Origin: an uncultured Lentisphaeria bacterium
GTDB taxonomy: Bacteria > Verrucomicrobiota > Lentisphaeria > JABSQK01 > CAJWLW01
Assembly (NCBI GenBank): GCA_913042885.1
Contig: CAJWLW010000195.1
Location: 1-8,990, forward strand
Length of the DNA: 8,990 nucleotides
Direction of reading: 5' to 3'
A model generated the notes under the pieces. That model saw nothing but the letters and a program-made list of their open reading frames with translations, had not been told where the DNA came from and did no database searches. A program made the translations under genes and the position numbers. Positions 1 to 6,930 of the stretch are shown piece by piece. Each line of letters opens with the position of its first letter. Position 1 is the stretch's first letter.

Positions 1-849
1 AATCAGATGATCATGGGCTGGATGATGGACGAGTACTCCCGGATCAACGGCCACCGGACACCGGCGGTCATCACCGGGAAACCGATTCCGCTCGGCGGCA
101 GCCTTGGCCGTAATGATGCCACCGGTCGCGGCGCTTATTACTGCATCAAGGAATACGAGCGTATCCAAGGCTGGAATCCCAACGACATTACCGTGGCTGT
201 CCAGGGCTTCGGCAACGCTGGACAGGCCGTAGCGAAACTGCTCGCCGCCGATGGCTACCATATCATCGCAGTCAGTGACTCGCGCGGTGGCATTGTGCGG
301 CGCGAAGGATTCAACGTGCCCAGCCTGATTCGCCAGAAAAACGAAAGCCGTGAGCTCAAAGCCGTCTACTGCGAGGGGGCCGTCTGTAATCTGGTCGAAG
401 CGGACCCTATCACCAACGAGGAACTGCTCGAGCTCGATGTCGACATCCTGATCCCTGCGGCACTCGAAAATCAGATCACCAGCGAGAACGTCGATCGCAT
501 AACCGCGAAAATCATCGTCGAAGTTGCCAACGGTCCAACGACAAGTGCCGCCGACGAAGTTCTTCGCAGCCGCGGCATTCTGGTCATGCCTGACATCCTG
601 GCCAACGCCGGCGGCGTAACGGTCAGCTATTTCGAATGGGTCCAGAATAAGGCAGGCTACTACTGGGAGGAAGAAGAGGTGCAGAATCGGCTGCACGAGA
701 TCATGGCCAAGGAGTTCAACGCCATCTACGACAAGGCGATGGAGAAGGACATCAGCATGCGCACCGCGGCATATGCCCACGCCCTCGACCGCATCGGCGC
801 CGCGATCGAATCACAAGGTACCCAGTCCTACTTCCGCGGCGATGGCTGA
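1..849 (+). CDS. gdhA: Glu/Leu/Phe/Val dehydrogenase family, probable glutamate dehydrogenase, 5'-truncated by the window edge
   Basis: Catalyses reversible NAD(P)-dependent oxidative deamination of glutamate to 2-oxoglutarate and ammonium in the cytoplasm. The frame is open from base 1 (AAT CAG ATG...) to TGA at 847-849, giving 282 C-terminal residues; family members are about 420-450 residues, so the N-terminal substrate domain with the catalytic lysine lies outside the window. Visible family signatures are GWMMDEYS near the left end, TGKPIPLGGSLGRNDATGRG, the Rossmann dinucleotide loop GFGNAG encoded at 205-222, LIPAALENQI, VEVANGPTT and the DILANAGGVTVSYFEW block. The wording fits the RocG/GudB/archaeal-like branch better than E. 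coli GdhA. Whether it prefers NAD or NADP cannot be read safely. ATG at 7 is internal, not the start. The 221-base gap to dapF suggests it is transcribed separately from the lysine-pathway gene. Confidence 0.93.
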   Translation, partial: NQMIMGWMMDEYSRINGHRTPAVITGKPIPLGGSLGRNDATGRGAYYCIKEYERIQGWNPNDITVAVQGFGNAGQAVAKLLAADGYHIIAVSDSRGGIVRREGFNVPSLIRQKNESRELKAVYCEGAVCNLVEADPITNEELLELDVDILIPAALENQITSENVDRITAKIIVEVANGPTTSAADEVLRSRGILVMPDILANAGGVTVSYFEWVQNKAGYYWEEEEVQNRLHEIMAKEFNAIYDKAMEKDISMRTAAYAHALDRIGAAIESQGTQSYFRGDG

Positions 850-910
850 AATCTACGGCAAAATAGAACGGATCTCTGCGTCCATTCATTTCGAGGCAGA
901 AGGCTTCACC

Positions 911-945
911 CATGTTCAGCGTAGGGCAACGCCCTGGGTTGAATG
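911..945 (+). other. Hairpin in the gdh-dapF gap, possible 3' end structure
   Basis: AGGGC (923-927) and GCCCT (931-935) form a 5-bp stem with an AAC loop. TTCA (915-918) and TGAA (940-943) can extend it across a 4x4 internal loop. No T-run follows, so it is not a standard rho-independent terminator. It may be a transcript-end or processing structure after gdh. The second half overlaps the start of a possible small ORF at 943. Nothing else convincing was seen in 850-942. Confidence 0.25.
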
Positions 946-1074
946 AGTGAAAACAGGATGCTCAGATTCTGGACGCAATCCGTAGTCAAGTACCAGAACC
1001 GTCATAATAGCCTGCGATGGTTGCTGCGCCTATATCTTGAATTCGTTCGGTCCACAAATCAATTTGTCATATGA
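943..1074 (+). CDS. Possible 43-residue small protein upstream of dapF, translationally coupled
   Basis: An ATG-initiated frame of 43 codons runs from 943 and stops with TGA at 1072-1074. That TGA overlaps the dapF ATG (1071-1073) in the ATGA arrangement typical of translational coupling. The peptide starts MSENRMLRFW, is basic, and has an amphipathic, arginine- and leucine-rich middle (LRWLLRLYLEFVRS). No lipobox or signal peptide is visible, so it does not resemble the LptM/YifL lipoprotein encoded upstream of E. coli dapF. Against it: the Shine-Dalgarno match before ATG 943 is poor, third-position G+C is only about 55% (lower than the neighbours), and AGG and AGA codons occur. In favour: dapF itself lacks a recognisable ribosome site, which coupling would explain. 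I do not recognise a family. It could equally be a non-functional leader ORF. Confidence 0.33.
   Translation: MSENRMLRFWTQSVVKYQNRHNSLRWLLRLYLEFVRSTNQFVI
1054..1067. repeat. 14-bp A/T-rich palindrome directly upstream of dapF start
   Basis: ACAAAT-CA-ATTTGT is a perfect inverted repeat ending 3 bases before the dapF ATG, where the Shine-Dalgarno sequence would normally lie. It could be a small operator or a weak RNA hairpin affecting initiation. It also lies inside the last codons of the possible small ORF, so chance is possible. Confidence 0.3.
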
Positions 1075-1883
1075 CCATTGCGTTCTGGAAAATGCACGGG
1101 GCCGGCAACGACTTTATCGTTGTCGATGACCGTGACGAGACGTTCCCGGCAGGTGATCGACACTGGCTGCAGGCAGTCGCGCATCGCAACACCGGCATCG
1201 GCTGTGACGGGTTCATTCTCATGCAGAATTCGGATGCAGCGGATTTCCGCATGCGTTTCCTCAACTCCGACGGCGGCGAAGTCGCGATGTGCGGCAACGG
1301 CGCGCGCTGCGTTGCCCGGTTCGCCGCCCGCTGCGGCATCACTGCGGCCAGGATGTCGTTCGACACCGCAGCCGGCACATTGCATGCCGAGGTGCTCGAG
1401 AATGACCAGGTTTGCCTGCAGATGACCGATCCCTTCGACTGGCGACTCGAACGCGCTTTCGAGATCAGCGAGCAGATGAAAGTCTACGATTTCGTGAATA
1501 CCGGGGTGCCGCACGTCGTCATAAAAGTGGATGCTCTGGATCTGGACGTACTCGCATACGGCACGGCGATCCGCCATCACGCGGATTTCCAGCCGGACGG
1601 CACCAACGCCAACTTCATCACCTGTAGCGGCCCGCAGTCGCTGAGCCTGCGAACCTATGAGCGCGGCGTCGAGAACGAAACACTGGCCTGCGGCACCGGC
1701 GTCGTCGCGGCAGCACTGATCGCTGCCCAACGCGGCTGGGTGTCACCGCCGGTCGCCGTGTGTTGTGCCAGTGGCGACAAACAGACTGTAGATTTCAACC
1801 TGAACGCAGAAGGCGCCCGTGACGTCACACTCACCGGACCGGCCGTGTTCATATTCGAAGGCACAGTTGAATATGACGGGTAA
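1071..1883 (+). CDS. dapF: Diaminopimelate epimerase DapF
   Basis: Converts LL-2,6-diaminopimelate to the meso form in the cytoplasm, the last step before lysine and the source of meso-DAP for peptidoglycan. It is a PLP-independent two-cysteine racemase. The 270-residue product has normal family length. Visible are KMHGAGNDF (residues 7-15), the first catalytic cysteine C74 in MCGNGARC, the FLNSDGGE substrate loop (63-70), GTNANF (177-182), and the second catalytic cysteine C207 in ENETLACGTG. Both domain halves are complete. ATG 1071 is chosen because the first beta-strand (IAFWKMHG) must precede the KMHG motif; no good Shine-Dalgarno precedes it, and the start overlaps the stop of a possible 43-codon ORF. 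The 3' end overlaps the next gene by 11 bases, so the two are probably co-translated. The common gammaproteobacterial followers (DUF484, xerC) are absent. Confidence 0.96.
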   Translation: MTIAFWKMHGAGNDFIVVDDRDETFPAGDRHWLQAVAHRNTGIGCDGFILMQNSDAADFRMRFLNSDGGEVAMCGNGARCVARFAARCGITAARMSFDTAAGTLHAEVLENDQVCLQMTDPFDWRLERAFEISEQMKVYDFVNTGVPHVVIKVDALDLDVLAYGTAIRHHADFQPDGTNANFITCSGPQSLSLRTYERGVENETLACGTGVVAAALIAAQRGWVSPPVAVCCASGDKQTVDFNLNAEGARDVTLTGPAVFIFEGTVEYDG

Positions 1884-2877
1884 CCTAAAACAATCTCTGC
1901 TGACCACGGTGTTCGCACTCGCCACGGTCGCCGCCGCCCTCGAACCGCGCGAGGTCGAGGTCGACGAGTCCGTAGAGCTGGAAGCGCATGCGGCAATCGA
2001 TCGCGCCGTCAACTTTCTCGTGAGCCAACAGGCTCACAACGGCTCCTGGTCTGACGACCCCGCAGTCACCGCGCTGGTGATTACGGCACTGATGCAATGC
2101 GCCGAGAAACCGCCGGAAGAGGCGCTGCAGCACGGCACAGGATTTATTGCTGCCCAGGCGCGGGCCGACGGTTCAATCGCCGGCGCCGGCCAGACCGGCA
2201 ATGCGGCCGCCCTGTCGACGGTGACAAGCGCCATCGCCCTGATGGTCGTCGATGCCGAAGCCCATGGTGCAGTCATCGAGAGCACCCTGAAAAAAGTCTC
2301 GGCACCAGACTATGCCGGCAACATGCAGGTGTTGTTCTGGCTGACCGAAGCAGCGCTGGTAGCGAAGATGCTCGATCAGGAAAACCGACTGGCGATGCCC
2401 GGCTACGTCGGCAAGCTGATCAAGCGCTGTCAGCATCACGATCCCTCTTCCGATCTACATGGGCGAATTTTTTGCGAAAGCACTGACGGCGATGATCCGG
2501 ATGGATTGTCCGGTACGCGGACGGCCTACGGCATCGCCTGCCTGTTCCGCACCGGCGGCGATCGCAGAGACCCGGAGGTCGCTGCGGCGGTGATATCTCT
2601 CAATCGCTCCTTTTTCACGCTCGATGAATACCCGGACGCGCGTTCGAAGGCGCTGTACACCTTTTATCACGCCTATGCCAGTGCCCATAGCCTGCTGGAC
2701 GACCAGTATCGAAAGCTCACCGAGCGCCCACCGAAATGGCGCAAAGAGTTGATCGAAGTACTGATGGCGCAGCAGCTCGGCGACGGCCAGTGGCAGCATC
2801 GCAAAGGCGCGGATGAGCGCGACCCCAACTGGGCCACCGCTCACGCCCTGCTCACCCTGCGCCTCTCGCTCGATTGA
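1873..2877 (+). CDS. Exported alpha/alpha-toroid repeat protein (squalene-cyclase/prenyltransferase-like), function unknown
   Basis: A 334-residue protein predicted to cross the inner membrane. Residues 1-23 look like a Sec signal peptide: a short N-region with K6, then the hydrophobic LLTTVFALATVAAAL. The rest has spaced QW-like motifs of the terpenoid-cyclase/prenyltransferase alpha-alpha toroid fold: FLVSQQAHNGSW (48-59), FIAAQARADGSI (91-102), VLMAQQLGDGQW (296-307), each followed by a helix, plus a last helix NWATAHALLTLRL. The cyclase DXDD and protein-prenyltransferase zinc signatures are not apparent, so a binding or scaffold role is at least as likely as catalysis; family assignment is by repeat pattern only. 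ATG 1873 is preferred over an in-frame GTG at 1819 because it places the signal peptide at the N-terminus; GAAGG lies about 11 bases upstream. The 11-base overlap with dapF implies coupling and possibly an envelope-related role. Confidence 0.75.
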   Translation: MTGNLKQSLLTTVFALATVAAALEPREVEVDESVELEAHAAIDRAVNFLVSQQAHNGSWSDDPAVTALVITALMQCAEKPPEEALQHGTGFIAAQARADGSIAGAGQTGNAAALSTVTSAIALMVVDAEAHGAVIESTLKKVSAPDYAGNMQVLFWLTEAALVAKMLDQENRLAMPGYVGKLIKRCQHHDPSSDLHGRIFCESTDGDDPDGLSGTRTAYGIACLFRTGGDRRDPEVAAAVISLNRSFFTLDEYPDARSKALYTFYHAYASAHSLLDDQYRKLTERPPKWRKELIEVLMAQQLGDGQWQHRKGADERDPNWATAHALLTLRLSLD

Positions 2878-2935
2878 CAACAATTCCTCAGTTGTCACTT
2901 CGGCGTTCAGCGTTCGCCGTTCTTTCTGTTCGTTC
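2875..2935 (+). terminator. Two small hairpins in the convergent junction, possible terminator
   Basis: TGACAAC (2875-2881, starting with the stop codon) pairs perfectly with GTTGTCA (2891-2897) across a 9-base loop. A second stem, CGGCG (2901-2905) with CGCCG (2915-2919), is followed by the pyrimidine-rich TTCTTTCTGTTCGTTCTCC rather than a clean T-run. The site lies between the toroid gene and the opposing P450 gene, where a terminator is expected. Up to 2999 nothing else is seen. Confidence 0.35.
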
Positions 2936-2999
2936 TCCCATTGCCCTGCCAGGAATTCCCCTGCCTTCCCATTTTGTATTCGCACTGGCCACAAGACGT

Positions 3000-4241
<1,242 letters not shown>

Positions 4242-4251
4242 TGGCAGGTTC

Positions 4252-4312
4252 CTATTGTACAGCGTGCGGGGGCCATGCTGTCGCAGCAAGATATTCGTCA
4301 ATGCTATTGTAC
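4252..4312. repeat. 9-bp direct repeat CTATTGTAC, copies 52 bp apart
   Basis: CTATTGTAC occurs at 4252-4260 and again at 4304-4312; the 52-bp offset is close to five helical turns. Read on the minus strand (GTACAATAG), the distal copy contains the TACAAT proposed as the P450 -10 element, and the proximal copy abuts the P450 Shine-Dalgarno. A looser third version (CATTGTGTAC) lies at 4368-4377. It could be a regulator site or simply repeated promoter-like sequence. Confidence 0.35.
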
Positions 4313-4335
4313 GCAGCATTTGTAAGATAACGCAA
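4306..4335 (-). promoter_or_regulatory. Candidate sigma70-type promoter for the P450 gene
   Basis: On the minus strand, TTGCGT (4335-4330), an 18-base spacer and TACAAT (4311-4306) would start transcription near 4299, leaving a leader of about 58 bases before ATG 4241. The -10 matches TATAAT at five of six positions; the -35 is weaker. Prediction by eye only. Confidence 0.4.
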
Positions 4336-4392
4336 AAGGATTTGGAGCAAAGGAGCGAAAAATCAACATTGTGTACGTTCAGCATGTGAGTC

Positions 4393-4422
4393 TCAGGTAT
4401 TTACTGTTGAGCATATACCTGA
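4393..4422. promoter_or_regulatory. Operator-like inverted repeat, 8-bp arms, 14-bp spacer
   Basis: TCAGGTAT (4393-4400) and ATACCTGA (4415-4422) are perfect reverse complements. Their centres are 22 bp apart, about two helical turns, which suits a dimeric transcription factor bound on one DNA face. The site lies roughly midway between the divergent P450 and rraA-like starts, upstream of both candidate promoters, consistent with control of both units. The cognate regulator is not in the window. Confidence 0.4.
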
Positions 4423-4489
4423 CACGGCGAACCGGTACGAAATGTTCTGGCGAGCCGTAGCTGCCTTGCCATCACGACAGCAGATGACA

Positions 4490-4513
4490 CAAAAGGTCGT
4501 CCCTGACCTGTTG
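4490..4513. promoter_or_regulatory. Second operator-like dyad near the rraA-like promoter
   Basis: CAAAAGGTC (4490-4498), a 6-base spacer, then GACCTGTTG (4505-4513). Eight of nine arm positions are symmetric, with an uninterrupted AGGTC/GACCT core. Its right edge is about 10 bp before the candidate -35 at 4524, a position suited to an activator or repressor of the rraA-like operon. Its sequence differs from the dyad at 4393-4422. Confidence 0.35.
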
Positions 4514-4523
4514 CGGTTCGGGA

Positions 4524-4552
4524 TTGAGTCAGTAGTGTAAAGCCCTTCCAAT
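4524..4552 (+). promoter_or_regulatory. Weak candidate promoter for the rraA-like/MBL operon
   Basis: TTGAGT (4524-4529), a 17-base spacer and TCCAAT (4547-4552) each match consensus at four of six positions; transcription would start around 4559-4560, leaving only about 20 bases before ATG 4580. Weak -10 and -35 elements next to a dyad would fit an activator-dependent promoter. TTGCGG at 4511 is an alternative -35, but it lacks a good partner. Confidence 0.22.
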
Positions 4553-4579
4553 AAACCGAAACTCTGTCCCTGCGATACT

Positions 4580-5275
4580 ATGGCAACCCCTACCCTACCC
4601 CTCGAGCTCCTGGATCGCCTGCGGTCCTTCGACACTGCAACGGTCAGCAACGCCATCGAGCACTTCAAACTGCGCGACCAGACCACGGGCTACATCAACA
4701 ATGAGATAAAATGCCACTTTCCGAATATCCAGCCGATGGTCGGCTACGCGATTACCTGTACCGGCGATACCTCCTGTCCAAATGACTCCCGACCGTCGAA
4801 CGTCGACAAACTTGTCGAGGTCATCGAGGCCGCGCCCAAGCCTTCGGTGATCGTCGTTCAGCACACGGGACATGACCGGTCGCGGAGCTGTTTCATCGGA
4901 GACATTTTTTCCTCAGTCACCAGCAAGCTCGGCGCCGTCGGTTTCGTAACCGACGCCAATGTCCGTGACGTGGCGGGCATCGCCAAGCGGACGCCCGAAT
5001 ATCAGGTATTTTCAGCCGGGACCGTCGCCTCGCACGGCTGGGGGGTGTTTTTCGACTTCAACATCGAAGTGACCGTCGCCGGCCTGACGATTGCACCCGG
5101 AGACCTGCTCCACGGTGATGCCAACGGCCTGATCTCCGTGCCGTTTGATTCGGCAGAAGCCATCGCCGACCGCGCCGTCGATGTGATCGCCGCAGAGAAG
5201 GAGATGTTCGCTTTCCTCGCCGGTGACGACTTCACGATCGACGAATTGAAAAAACGTTTCGTGCCGCATGACTGA
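4580..5275 (+). CDS. RraA-like / 4-hydroxy-4-methyl-2-oxoglutarate aldolase family lyase
   Basis: A 231-residue cytoplasmic protein of the RraA/HMG-aldolase fold. Members of known activity are divalent-metal-dependent class II pyruvate aldolases or oxaloacetate decarboxylases; E. coli RraA instead binds RNase E. The metal/substrate signature D-x20-R-D is met exactly: D108 in IGDIF, then R129-D130 in TDANVRD. LGAVGFVTDANVRD (117-130) and the C-terminal VAGLTIAPGDLLHGDANGLI block (166-185) are also typical. Keeping the aldolase signature favours an enzyme over an RNase E inhibitor, though many homologues are uncharacterised. ATG 4580 fits the usual family N-terminus (LDRLRSFDTATVSNAIE), although no strong Shine-Dalgarno is visible. 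The stop lies 8 bases inside the following MBL gene, so the two are surely one operon. Divergence from the P450 suggests a shared catabolic pathway, which is inference. Confidence 0.85.
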   Translation: MATPTLPLELLDRLRSFDTATVSNAIEHFKLRDQTTGYINNEIKCHFPNIQPMVGYAITCTGDTSCPNDSRPSNVDKLVEVIEAAPKPSVIVVQHTGHDRSRSCFIGDIFSSVTSKLGAVGFVTDANVRDVAGIAKRTPEYQVFSAGTVASHGWGVFFDFNIEVTVAGLTIAPGDLLHGDANGLISVPFDSAEAIADRAVDVIAAEKEMFAFLAGDDFTIDELKKRFVPHD

Positions 5276-6881
5276 CGAGCTCGCACCCAAAGTGTCCCGT
5301 GTCGAAATTCACACGCTGACAGACGAGCAGTCCAGCCACCTGATCGTCGCCGACGGCGCCAGCGTGCTAATCGACTGTCACTCGCCGCGCGTCAAGGACT
5401 GGATCCGCCGGCAGCAGCTTCCAATGCCGGAACTCATCCTGCATACACACGTGCAGCCGGAACATTGCCGCGAGGCCGCCACCTTTCCAAAAGCCAGAAT
5501 CCTGGTGCACAAGGAACTGCGCGAACTGGCAGCGGACCACATCGGTTACCAGGACGCCACGAAGACGACCTGGAAAAACCCACAGGCCTGGCCGGTCACG
5601 TTGGGCCGTGAAAAGTACGGGATCGGCGGTGCCGTCACTGTCATGCCGCCAGAGGAACCGCTGAAAGTCGCCGACACCTTCACCGCCGGCGACCGCATCG
5701 CCTGGCAGTCGCACGAGTTCGAGGTGATCGATCTGCCGGGGCACAGCCGGCACCATGTCGGTTTCGTGCTGCACCAGCCTGCAGGTGATCCGCTTTGTGT
5801 GTTTATCGGCGACCTGTTCTGTGACGGTGCGTTGGTTGTGAATGTGTACGACCTCGAATCCGCGTACAGCACAACCACATTGCCGGAACTCCCGAATACG
5901 CTGAGAAACCTGGCGTCACGGCCGGAGCAGTTGTACCTGCCGGCAACCGGCCCGGTAATGCACGACGGCCCGGACCAGGCGCACCGGCTGGCCGACAAGA
6001 TCGATGCCTACGAAAAAGCATTGACCTGGACGTCCGGTACCTACGACCCGGCGCCGAAACCCGAGGGTGACTCCATCGGGCGTTACTGCCGGCGAGCCGA
6101 AGGCGTCTCCCAGCTCGCCAACGGCGGCGGCAACTGCATCATGTTCATCGACGACCAGGGCCGCGGCCTGATGGTCGACCCCGGCCCCTGCGGCTTCGGC
6201 TCCAAGACGGCTGAACAGGATTTCATCGCCGATCTCGAACGCTTCGAAAACGATTGCGGGCTCCACAATGTCGAAGTGGCACTGCTGACGCATTTCCACG
6301 GTGATCATTTCGACATGATGCCGCTGCTGCGGGAGCGCTACCCGACCTGCCGCGTCGCCGCCTGGGATCTCGTCGCGCGCGTTGTCCAGGCGCCGCACGA
6401 GTATCCGTATGCCTGCCGGATGCCGTGGTACAACGTCGGTTTCGACGCCATCAAAGTCGATCATATCCTGACCGAGAAGCAGCCGTACTATTGGAATGAT
6501 ATCGAAATCTCGTCATGCCATCTGCCGGGACACTGCTACGCGCATGCAGCGTATTTCCTGACCTTCGGCGGGCAACGGATCGCGCTCACCGGGGACACCA
6601 TTCAATCCCACGGCGACTCAGTCAGTGTCGAGTACATCATCGCCAATCACAGCGTACCCGATGAGAACGATGGCATTCTCAAAGCCTATCGGACGATGGT
6701 TACGCACGAAGTGGATATCAACATCGGCGGCCACGGATCTCACTTCGTCGGGTGCAATGCGATGTACGAAGAGTCGCTGCGCCGCATCGAACACGCCCTG
6801 CCCTTGCTCGAGGCGCTGGTGCCGGACGGTGATATACCACGGGCGTTCCTGCGGCCATGGCTGGCTGGACGGAAGACGTAA
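5268..6881 (+). CDS. Tandem metallo-beta-lactamase-fold hydrolase: degenerate N-half, intact C-half
   Basis: A 537-residue soluble protein with two consecutive MBL-fold halves. The C-terminal half (about 275-500) keeps the full binuclear zinc set: HFHGDH (342-347), H422 in LPGHCYAHA, D443 in LTGDT, H489 in GGHGSH. The N-terminal half (about 10-240) is recognisable by parallel landmarks, a beta-strand entry (SSHLIVADGASVLID), HTHVQPEH (59-66), LPGHSRHH (157-163), IGDLF (180-184), but Q63-P64 replace the motif's Asp-His, and the last histidine loop reads PATG instead of PGHG. It is probably structural, substrate-shaping, or binds metal differently. The substrate is unknown; MBL enzymes hydrolyse lactones, thioesters, amides or phosphoesters. 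ATG 5268 overlaps the rraA-like stop (ATGACTGA) with no obvious Shine-Dalgarno, implying coupled translation. The tandem layout resembles long-form tRNase Z in principle, but I see no tRNase-specific motif and do not propose that function. Confidence 0.85.
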   Translation: MTDELAPKVSRVEIHTLTDEQSSHLIVADGASVLIDCHSPRVKDWIRRQQLPMPELILHTHVQPEHCREAATFPKARILVHKELRELAADHIGYQDATKTTWKNPQAWPVTLGREKYGIGGAVTVMPPEEPLKVADTFTAGDRIAWQSHEFEVIDLPGHSRHHVGFVLHQPAGDPLCVFIGDLFCDGALVVNVYDLESAYSTTTLPELPNTLRNLASRPEQLYLPATGPVMHDGPDQAHRLADKIDAYEKALTWTSGTYDPAPKPEGDSIGRYCRRAEGVSQLANGGGNCIMFIDDQGRGLMVDPGPCGFGSKTAEQDFIADLERFENDCGLHNVEVALLTHFHGDHFDMMPLLRERYPTCRVAAWDLVARVVQAPHEYPYACRMPWYNVGFDAIKVDHILTEKQPYYWNDIEISSCHLPGHCYAHAAYFLTFGGQRIALTGDTIQSHGDSVSVEYIIANHSVPDENDGILKAYRTMVTHEVDINIGGHGSHFVGCNAMYEESLRRIEHALPLLEALVPDGDIPRAFLRPWLAGRKT

Positions 6882-6905
6882 GCGGCTGGATTGACAAGGG
6901 GCCAA

Positions 6906-6930
6906 GGCGATTTTTTACCGCTCAGTCGCC
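6906..6930. terminator. Convergent junction with T-run, weak terminator candidate
   Basis: Only 40 bases (6882-6921) separate the MBL stop from the opposing SGNH stop. TTTTTT lies at 6911-6916. GGCGA (6906-6910) can pair with TCGCC (6926-6930), but the T-run sits in the loop, and no strong GC stem precedes it on the + strand; an AGCGG/CCGCT pairing across about 30 bases is also possible. A terminator is expected here, but none of canonical form is seen. Confidence 0.22.

Larger units (their letters stand above)
4242..4579. other. Divergent regulatory spacer between the P450 and rraA-like genes
   Basis: This 338-base spacer separates two start codons facing away from each other. It holds a 9-base direct repeat, two operator-like inverted repeats and one candidate promoter per strand, each listed separately. 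A 70-codon frame on the + strand (4331-4540, only internal ATG at 4442) is open but has no decent start or ribosome site and is not called a gene. No regulator gene is encoded here. Confidence 0.6.

Noticed and set aside
1003..1036. CATAAT (1003) and TATATC (1031) as -10 elements for a dapF promoter
   Set aside because: Neither has an acceptable -35 at 16-18 bases, so no promoter is called.
1059..1730. A 223-codon minus-strand frame antisense to dapF
   Set aside because: DapF motifs are complete on the + strand; the antisense product is low-complexity shadow sequence.
1819..1872. GTG 1819 as start of the toroid gene
   Set aside because: It would bury the signal peptide 18 residues in and lengthen the overlap with dapF to 65 bases.
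4242..4385. A 48-codon N-terminal extension of the P450 to 4385
   Set aside because: AGGA correctly spaced before ATG 4241 and a normal P450 N-terminus there argue for the shorter form; the extension also overlaps the likely promoter.
4331..4540. A 70-codon + strand open frame in the divergent spacer with a stretch (FWRAVAALPSRQ) vaguely like the linker before region 4 of ECF sigma factors
   Set aside because: There is no plausible start except an internal ATG at 4442 and no ribosome site, and the resemblance ends after a dozen residues. It is too weak to call a gene or a sigma-factor remnant.
6906..6916. T-run at 6911 as a canonical rho-independent terminator of the MBL operon
   Set aside because: No stable GC stem ends directly before the T-run; it is kept only as a low-confidence candidate.
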